Source of the DNA: Paraescarpia echinospica
Taxonomy: Eukaryota; Annelida; Polychaeta; Sabellida; Siboglinidae
Direction: 5' to 3'
Assembly (NCBI GenBank): GCA_020002185.1
Contig: CM034539.1
Location: 4,536,031-4,600,030 of the forward strand
Length of the DNA stretch: 64,000 nt
The notes under the pieces were generated by a model. The model was given only the letters and a program-made list of their open reading frames with translations. It had not been told where the DNA came from and did no database searches. Below, in pieces: positions 55,362 to 64,000 of the stretch (its first letter is position 1; the number at the start of each line of letters is the position of its first letter). Position numbers and translations under genes: made by a program.

Positions 55362-57018
55362 ATGCCACCCGCAACCAGGGTGTAAGGACGAGAGGAGGGA
55401 GAGGAGGGAGAGGAGGGAAAGGAGGAAGAGGATGTCAGCTAAGTCAGGCAGATATCGAGAGAATACGCAGCCTGCGGGAGGTCCGTATTCATTCAACTCA
55501 GGTAATATCATATACAACAATTAACCACACATAGGTTATCAACAAAGTTTTAATTTGCACATTTAAATATATCTTCGTTTGCATAGATATACATATAGAA
55601 ACTATGTTTACTTACTTTATGAAAAAACCTCCACATAAACATCACATTTTCACACCAAATCCACATGTAGTCATGAAAAAAACCTGTTGTCATTATTCAA
55701 TAAAGTCCCTTGTGTGTGCATCATGCATTTGTACATTAAACCCAAAGTGATTCATCCACATAACACCTACAAAATATAACTTTTTGCATTCGGTTACACA
55801 GGAAACAGTAGACCGGTTAGACGGAACATCGATGTGCAGTTTGTTACATTCAATTATAAACGAGCAACCAGGCATCGTGTTCGATGCGCTGGAAGTGCTA
55901 CACGACCAGACGCCTACCCCCCACCCGGACCAGCCATCGGAAACCACCCTCCCGTGGTACGTCTGCGGCAGATGTAGAGATATGCCGACAGACCTGGAGA
56001 GGTTATGCTGTGGCCTACACACATGCATATCTCAAAGACCAGTGAGTATTTGACATTGAAATGCAACATAGAAGCACTACTTAAGCATACTACAATTGTG
56101 TAATAAGAATACAAGTTTTTGTTTTAAATGAACGATAATACCCTAAGGTAATGCAGGAATGAACCCTGGAGTGAACTTATTTATTCTTTCATAATATGCC
56201 ACAGGTGACAAACCCTTCGAATACATGATAAGAAAGACATACTGTTGGCATAACACCGATCTAAACATGTAGGCATTACAACATTTCCCATGACGATTTA
56301 ACTTTGAGGTTCAGGCAGCATCTTGAAATGTCAAACAAGAGTAGCTGAAATAGTTACACATGACAGAAACTGAGATGTATTGTCAGTAAAAAACATTTCA
56401 TAATCCTTGCCAGTTAGCAGCTATCACATCAATCTATAAAGTTTACTCTGGCCAGGATGGTCATTTTAATGAAATTATTATTAATAATAATTTTTTTTTT
56501 TTTTAATGACAACTACCTTATACAATTAAAATGCATAATCACTTTTTTCGTCACACTAAGTTATCCTTGCTGTATCACCCCCTACCCTCCACTGAAACCA
56601 TCCCTTGTGGAATACTCATATATATGCCAATATGTATAAGTTATATCAGGTCATTCATAAAAAAATGATACGGATTACCACAATGAATACTCTAAATTTA
56701 CTCACAACACTGCAATGATGCCCAACTTTTTTTGCTATAACAATTTGATCTTTACAAGAGATTGAACTAGTGTGTTTAGAGCCGTTAGTTCTACAAATCA
56801 ACATGGCCTACTGGGCAGAAATTTGTGCGCAGGACCCCGGACACGACTCGGCAGCCCTGCGACATGCTACTTACAGGTAGTTTGTCCTGTAGCGACATGG
56901 CCGACTTGGGACAAACATCCGTCGCGTCATCCCCAGTTGTGTGGTCAGCTGCATTAAGGATCGATTCCCCAATGCAAATGGGGTTTACACTGGCTTCCAG
57001 GTCAGTCGGTTAGCTTGA
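55362..57018 (+). pseudogene. P2X7-ballast-like cysteine-rich protein gene, copy B
   Basis: Exons 55362-55501, 55802-56041 and 56761-57018. Exon 2 is intact here: WYVCGRCRDMPTDLERLCCG then LHTCISQRP, preserving the Cys residues expected to bind zinc. Exon 3 has the same TAG (56890-56892) as copy A at the expected Trp of the YRQF-VL-W motif, so both copies share that lesion unless the stop is bypassed or edited. The RG-rich exon 1 is conserved. The gene ends tail-to-tail with the - strand gene at 57010. Confidence 0.75.
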
Positions 57019-57958
57019 CTGACCAAACGTCATTGTAGACCGGAGGTTTCTGGACATCCAGGAGCGGTGACGCCTCACTAGCTCGGCAATTGGTGGTGGA
57101 GCGGTGGGTGCCATGGTCCGACTGATTCGGCGGGGATCTTCTGCCATCAATTCGCGACGTCTTGACACCGATTCTGTGTCAGCCATTCTGCGACGAACTG
57201 CATCCATTTGCATGTCGAATATGTAGCTGTAGGTTTTTGGTGTCTTCATGGGAACAGCATACCAGTTTCCCGATTTTTTGCTATACATCCTCTTGTACCT
57301 TTAAATCAGGCAAAATAACTATTTCCATGACTGTGGCATGAATTATTTTTACATAAATGTGACACCATATTCTTCAAAAGTAATTCATACATGGTCTTCT
57401 TCTAGCTGCTCTTTTTCTTGCTGCTACAAGTTACGCAGGCATTAACAAACATGGCGCTCCAATTTCTTCAGTTTGTATTTAGCAGCAGTTCTGTGGCGCT
57501 CTTTCTAAACCATGTTTACAGACTATCTATTATTTGTACTCAATTTTTACACAAATCGTTCTCATTAAGCAGCCTATAAATAATGCTCTTGTTCTAATTG
57601 TGCCTGTAATATTCCCTTTTGAATAGACTCTTCAAAGAATGTATCTTTATTTCATGGTACTCTCAGATTTCTTAACCCAAAGCCACATTTTAATGTTTTT
57701 TTTTTTTTTAAATGTGTATTTTTTTCCAAATTAATAAGTAATGTTGCTACATCAATAATTTATATCAATGTCAACGGAAATACTCACATCATTTCTCCTG
57801 CAGAGTTAAGGCGATAGGATCTGTCTTTGTGTTGTTGATAGTCGATGGCAGCCAGCTGAGTTCTTGCAACATATACTGGGTAGCTGTGAGATATAAAACA
57901 TGTTTGTGAAATTTGTCACAATAATTATACCTATGCTGGGGCACAGATCTACTAAAGC
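57010..57958 (-). CDS. Transposon-like conserved C-terminal protein, copy B (three exons)
   Basis: Exons 57958-57931, 57883-57788 and 57298-57010, with the same borders and phases as copy A. Differences are few (AAIDYQQHK in place of PAIDYQQHK, YSKKSG in place of YRKKSG, IAEL in place of TAEL), and no stop is introduced. Retention of splice sites and frame in both copies supports a real gene, though its family is uncertain. Upstream exons not found. Confidence 0.55.
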
Positions 57959-58077
57959 CTGCAACTGTTTCAATGTTAATGTTACTTCACATGACATTTG
58001 ATGTCAGTCATCATCCGCTGGGTCACACATCATAAGATACTCATGTTCAGTTACTGATTTGTATCTTTGAATGCATA

Positions 58078-58186
<109 letters not shown>

Positions 58187-58249
58187 CCAGTGACGTAACA
58201 CACACAATGTACCGTAGATCCCATTTTGCGCTATGATGTCCGTATATGT

Positions 58250-58434
58250 CGTATGTTGTGTTTCACGTGACAATACAATAACAAACAACTTAATCAGATG
58301 GTTAAAGATACTTGTATTGTAGAATACAGTTATAAACGTCCAAATGGGATACTGTGCATACATGAACTGCCCGGATGTTGTCCACAAGCCAGCATATAGT
58401 TAGCATATTCATGATGGTTGACCAATCCCATAAC
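58250..58434 (-). repeat. Second LTR-like ~185-bp repeat, copy B
   Basis: Counterpart of 29990-30172 and a diverged direct repeat of 51610-51800. Confidence 0.6.
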
Positions 58435-58551
58435 CAGATGTGCGTAATTACAATAAACGGAATTCAATTTTTTATTGGATTTTCTAAATATTTGTGTGTA
58501 GCAGTGTATAGCCTGATTGTGTATCATGTACGCGTCATTTACATATGGTGT

Positions 58552-58569
58552 CTGTGTGTGCGTGCGTGC

Positions 58570-58615
<46 letters not shown>

Positions 58616-58622
58616 GTGTGCA
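58552..58622. repeat. (TGCG/TG)n microsatellite, copy B
   Basis: An expanded GT run compared with copy A (30299-30355). Confidence 0.85.
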
Positions 58623-58921
58623 TGCATATGTGCGTGCATTCTATATTTGCTCATACGTAGCACAGATTATGTAATGTACACAGTTCGTGACAAAAATCAC
58701 AAACCAGGCCTACAGTTCAAACATTGTGAATAGCTGTGGATTCTGGGCCAACTGTTAAAACAGTTTTTGTTCGTCAAATAAACAACTACATTAACTATTT
58801 TTAAGACCTACTTACAGTAACAGCATAAATTTTAATGTTTTTGAAAGCAGAATATAATATCATTATGTATAGCAAGATTTAAAGTGCCTCTACGTTCTTT
58901 GGGGTGATTTCATAACTGTAT

Positions 58922-60122
58922 ATGAGGGGGGAGTGGTACAAATATTTCGTTACAATACTTAAGTAGTTTTTTCAAGTAATTGGCATGTAACGAAGTACAA
59001 TTTTAATCAAGTACTTGCACTTGTAACGAAGTAGTTTTATCTAAAGTAACACTACTTTTTACTTCGTTACTTTCGTTTACTTCGCGAAATATTTTCGTTA
59101 TAATATTTCCGTGCCTAGTCGCCAGGGAGATCCTATCGCCGATTCACCGGCCAGGTCGCAATCGTATTTGCATACAAACCTCGTTTTGGGATAGCGGGTC
59201 AATGCTAACCTCTATAAACAAGAGATCACCGAGCGGGAAGTCGTTTGGAATGATTTTTGTTTCGCTGTTTATTCGGGCCCACCTAGATTTTGTCGTTATA
59301 ACTTCATTTTTGCCTAAATTTGATACCTCGTTACTAACTTTACTAACATCATTCATAATCAACTCAGGCATGTTTATGCTACGAAAATATTGCGTCTTAG
59401 TGCACTTTTAAAGTCCAAAGAGCGACCCGGTTTGCATCAACATGCGCTGCTATACCGTATATCGCTCACCGCGGCAATGCACGGCCGCAGCAGCGCAGAC
59501 TGACGCAAACCGGGTCGCTTTCTTGGCCTCAAAAGTTCGCTAAGACGGAATATGTTCGTAACACGAATATGCTAGGGATGATGTTGAATTGTGGATCTAA
59601 TGCACTGAGCTTTCAAATTTAGGCAAAAGTGTAGTTCTATAAACAAAATTGAGGTGGGCCCGGATACTAAACAAGTGCCCATGTTCATAACTATACTGCT
59701 ATTATCTGTATTTACTGGGCATGACAACTATGGTCCCCTTATTAGACATTGATGTAAACAATGCCTTTTTCATAACAAAATCTGAAGAAATTTTTTGAAA
59801 TAGATCACTGTTGTAACTTCCTATTTATTTCATGCTATGCAACCGAATTGTTGGACAAATTGGTTTTAGTGAAATAGTTGCAATTTTCGTAAGAGTAAAC
59901 ATGGCGGCGAGTAAACACTGCTATCGACGACTATCGTCCGGCGGTTATTATCGAGTGAAATAGATGCTACTATTGTAAGTGTGGTTAGTGACTGTTATTG
60001 GGTTAAAGTTCATGTAGATTAAAGTAGTTATTTTATTTTAGTGACTCTTATTGGGTTAAGGTTCGTGTAGAGTAAAGTAGTTTACTTTAGTCTCGCATCT
60101 CCCTGGATAACACGGAAAATAT
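58922..60122. mobile_element. Foldback/MITE-like element, copy B
   Basis: Same structure as 30660-31860. The inner hairpin is perfect here (GAGCGACCCGGTTTGC with GCAAACCGGGTCGCTTTC), while copy A has one mismatch. Confidence 0.7.
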
Positions 60123-60129
60123 AAGAATG

Positions 60130-61250
60130 CAACGAAAATGCAACACAAGCCAAAGAAGCAAAACAAACTGGACTTAATAGCGACTGGAAGAAGTTTTAAG
60201 AACTCAGAAGGCAAGCGAAACCTTACAAAGATTATGTCAACAATAACATTGGAGCCAGCTTAAAAATAAACCCTAAACAATTATGTTCATTCATCAAAGC
60301 AAATAAACGAGAAACATTGGCATTACAACACTGCAAGTAAACGTACAACCAATCATCAATGATCATGATAAAAAGCAAATGCAATGAACAACCAATTTAA
60401 TACCGTGTTCACCCAAGAAATCTACCCTATCCCCCAACAAGCACCTTCCTCTTACCCTAATATGCCCACTCTTGAATATAGCTGGAGTAATCAAGCAACA
60501 ACGCTCAGTCCTAAGACCTGTCCTCTTCCTACTCTATATAAGTGACATAAACGAAAATATCCAATCTCCCATACGCCTCTTTGCAGACGACAACATTATA
60601 TGTAATAAAATTTCTAAATATGTCTTCCTCCCAATAACAAACACAACTAAACCCAGAGTACACTCATATTTAATCTTCGGCATGCCACTCGCTATAGTAT
60701 CCAGCCATCCGTATCTCGGAGTAAAATTATATTAAAAATTAACCTGGGCAAGTCACATCACCGACATGGTTTCCAAATGCTCAAAAGTCCTAGGCATAAT
60801 TAAAAGAACCATTGGCCCATGCAAACTCGAAGTCAAAGAAATAACATATAACATGCTGATCCGGTCAAAACTCGCGTCTGCATCTCCCATATGGAACCCA
60901 CACACTGCCAAAAAATATGTCAAAAAATACAAAACTATGCTGCCAGATTTATTAAAAATGATCATAGACGTCAAACCAACTCAGTTACCACACTTGGATG
61001 GCCAACTCTTGAACAACAACGCATTATTAAACAAGCCATGACATTAATTTTTTTTTAAATAACATTATCAAGATCAACATCCCGCCAGGCCTTCTAACAC
61101 AGTCAATAACCCGTGGCCACTATTTAGCCGCAAGGTGCCGCATTAAAGCCGCTGCTTCCTCCATCTATCACAGAGTAATCCGTGTATGGAACATGATCCC
61201 AACACAAAACGCTGAAATGTATTCAGCAACACGCTAAATTACACTATTAC
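60130..61250 (+). mobile_element. LINE reverse transcriptase remnant, copy B
   Basis: Same fossil as 31866-32993 (RPVLFLLYISDI, IRLFADD, KVLGIIKRTIGPC, ASPIWNPHT), with nearly identical frame breaks. An A-run at 32771 is a T-run here (61050). Confidence 0.8.
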
Positions 61251-61474
61251 AGCACAGCGCGTGATAGCAGGTTACAACCAGGCTACATACCAGTGTGAAC
61301 CAGATCGCATCCACTCAGTCGTTAGAATCAGGCCATAGTACATACAAAAGTCACTGTGTTGCAATCTGCAACAATTCAATCAATGGGCATCAACCAGCTG
61401 TGGAGCGTCTAGCGGCCATCACGAGAGAACGAACATGAACGAACTACACCGACGACCTACTAGAGCTCCACTCT

Positions 61475-61609
61475 TTACTACAGCCGTCCTTATTACTAAT
61501 GTCATTATAGTCCTTACAACTGCCGTCATTACAGCTGCAGTCCTTACAGCTGCCGTCCTTACGGCTGCCGTCCTTACAGCTGCCCTCCTTACAGCTGCTG
61601 TCATCTCGC
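61475..61609. repeat. 15-bp minisatellite, copy B
   Basis: Same unit and copy number as 33196-33330. Confidence 0.75.
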
Positions 61610-63377
61610 CTCATTCAGTGCACCACGTGGGCGTGCGAAGGTATTCTTTGCCACCTGTCTGTCATACACGCATCACCGCTTTCATTCGCATATAGGTGTG
61701 CACTGCTTAGATATGCCGCCTATTCTGCTGGTACCTCGGTTTCGACACTAGACTGTTAAGAAGTGCAAACTTTGCATCGCAGTTGTATTCAATTACCGTC
61801 GTATTGACACAGGTGAGTTTCTTCGTCAAATGGCTTCCTTAAAAATATTGTAGTAACGGTAATTATGCGACTGCCACAAAAGTAAACACAGCTACAGGGC
61901 AGAGGAGTAGTTAGTTTACTTTCTTTTTTTCCAACGATTCCTAAACATGCACCGTCAACAGCTGTCAAACGCTGTTTCCTTCGGATCAGCATTGCAAGCG
62001 GACAAACGCAAACGACACATAGGCAGAACAAAACGCCATTTAATCAAAGTTGTTCTTTCGCCAATTTATTTATAGACAGCAATACGTTAACTTCGCTGAC
62101 AAAGCGGCAGTATCTACTGCCGGGAGCTGATGTTCGCTTGTATCTTTCTGTGTTAATTCGCATCCGGCGATTATTCATCGCTGATCAACCAATAGGAGAT
62201 GCATTTAGTAAACGATAGTGAAATAGTGTTATTTACGTACGTGTTTGTATCCATTGACTGTTGAACCTCTCTCATCCAACTACTGTGGCGTTTGTAGAAA
62301 TGTCTTTGTTAGCGGGAACGAGTCTTAGAAAAACAATAATACTGATGGTGCAAACTGCTGCGCTTGCTTTGTTTATCGATGATCGGATATACATTAAATG
62401 TTGTATATAGATATTGCATCCCATATAGCGACTGGTCTGGACTACACAAATTGGTAGGGATTAAGTGCAGGGTAACGGTTTAAAAAGCTATGTGTTTTTT
62501 GACTTTCCAGACGTAAGAAACGACTTCTAGAAGCTGCCTTACATTAACAGCTTTGATGATATTGTTGTTGCACCAATGAGAAACACTTTACGCTTTGGGT
62601 GGGACATGCGGACTTAATCATAGTACTACTAAAACGGCCTAACTCTAACACATTTTGATAAAAATGTTGTTGTTGAATCAAAACGAAACACTTTACGTTG
62701 TGAGGTCTAATCAGACTACTCCCTTCAGCGGTCCAACAAAAGCTGTCTAACCTCAAAACTGTAACATAAAAAAGTAGATCTTGTCATTACGCAGCAGCAA
62801 CGGGTCTTTGAGTGCCATTGCCTGCGGCCAAAAGAGCTATCAGCCGTTCAACGCCCGTCAAATGCCGGTTCAATGCTGGGACGTGACTGACAACGCAATG
62901 CTTTACGTGTTACGGTGTGCATCGCTCCGTGTGTCACTTGAGGCGTTGGCCTAGCGTATCTAAAGTATTTGGGAGTACTGAACTAAAGTTGATTCGCCAC
63001 AAAGGACGATCTAATCGGACAAATCTGTCAATCTTATATGTCGAAAATGAACACAGGCAGGGAACATTTGCTGCCATCTAGCAACACTATTGTCACCATC
63101 TTGGCATTAGAGTAGTTTAGTCGACTGTGTTTGAAAATAACCCAGTGGGCACATGGTTTGTGTTTGCTTCATCACTTGAACGACACAAAATTATTAAATC
63201 TTATACTACGGTGAAAGCAATGAAACTGGCAGGCGAATTTCAAGATGGGTGCCAATGCCGCGTATTATATATATTGTTTTAATTCTTTTGTGTCCCAAGG
63301 CACTGTCAACGAACACATTCACTGCGTCACAGGCCGTTTGTTTGACCCTGCTCTAATCGACCATTCTGCCGGGCAAG

Positions 63378-63587
63378 ATGATGCAAATGATGACACCGAA
63401 CGTAGTCGTTGTCCAACGACCGGACGACGGGACGACGTATCCTAACTACTCGAAGAACGCTTCCATATGTCTTGGTATATTTCACTTGATTGTCATCTTC
63501 GTGATGTTCGTCGTCTGCGTCGTAGGAGTTGCATTGGCGGAAGGCAAAACCGGCGCCATGACATCTACTCTTTCCTGCTGCGCTCTC
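63378..63587 (+). CDS. First coding exon of a small membrane protein, copy B
   Basis: Counterpart of 35044-35253 with the same ATG cluster and GTAAGT donor. One residue change (Ile to Thr) falls between the two hydrophobic stretches. The frame is intact in both copies, unlike the transposon genes around it, which is mild evidence for a functional or recently functional gene. Confidence 0.5.
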
Positions 63588-64000
63588 GTAAGTATACGTT
63601 TGTTACTCGTGTGTTGATCGTGAGTCCGGAATACAACATACACGGTTGAGTGAAGAGATTCATTGGACTGGATGGCTCAAATTAGTGATATTGTTACTTA
63701 TTTCACAGTCAATTTATATTTTCCATGATTTTTTATTGACTTCAGCAACCTTCCTCAGATGGCTACCGATAGATGTTAATACGGTAGTCCTTCTGCTCAG
63801 ACGTGTGGTTATCCCGGCTGCTCAGACGTATGGTCATCCCGGTGTGTGCCCCCGGCCATGCCTTGTGGGACTTCAGCAGATCGACATATATGTGAAGAGT
63901 CGGTACCATGATTGATCTCGATTCATGCTGTCCTTGCACAAATCGGCCATCACAGATCATCACAGATCAACAAACTCACAAAGTCGACTGGGAAGGAGGC

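Overview
The window looks like nuclear DNA of an invertebrate animal, most likely a mollusc or other lophotrochozoan (inference). It has genes split by GT-AG introns, long AT-rich introns and intergenic DNA, CA/GT/TA microsatellites, several satellite arrays, and decayed animal transposon families: Ty3/gypsy, several LINEs, Harbinger and Polinton/Maverick. No rRNA, operon, Shine-Dalgarno or CRISPR structure was seen.

Layout. (1) 1-7.7 kb: the last five recognisable exons of a DEG/ENaC-type sodium channel gene on the + strand. Its introns carry a large inverted repeat, a 46-bp minisatellite and a 51-bp minisatellite that appears to be copied from the end of the penultimate exon together with its splice donor. 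(2) 8.3-13.8 kb: a long CA tract, about 17 copies of a 102-bp satellite and about 17 copies of an 85-bp satellite. (3) 14.7 kb: a perfect 59-bp palindrome. (4) 15.9-21.3 kb: a decayed Harbinger-type transposase, a 5'-truncated LINE on the opposite strand, and a possible Harbinger accessory-protein remnant. (5) 22.4-35.7 kb (copy A) and 50.5-64.0 kb (copy B): a direct segmental duplication of at least 13.4 kb. Each copy holds a gypsy remnant, a tail-to-tail gene pair (a P2X7-ballast-like cysteine-rich protein and a transposon-like partner), a foldback element, a LINE remnant and a coding exon for a small membrane protein. Divergence between copies falls from roughly 10% at the left to about 0.5% at the right in hand-counted samples.

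(6) 37.2-44.0 kb: the most interesting region, a GC- and CpG-rich Polinton/adintovirus-like endogenous viral element with all genes on the - strand. In transcription order it carries a NADAR-domain protein, packaging ATPase, two conserved structural-type proteins, a tiny membrane ORF, a chromodomain integrase, a small membrane protein, a minor-capsid/penton-like protein, an adenovirus pX-like basic protein and a major capsid protein cut off at its C-terminus. Four genes are interrupted by single in-frame stop codons while the flanking frame stays open. DNA polymerase B and protease are absent. Two tandem tRNA-like modules sit just upstream of the NADAR gene. (7) 44.3-50.0 kb: a LINE ORF1 with a PHD-type finger, another P2X7-ballast-like fragment, and a Rex1/CR1-like LINE.

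The ion channel gene, the membrane-protein exon and possibly the P2X7-ballast-like gene are the candidate host genes. Almost everything else is mobile or repetitive DNA in various stages of decay.
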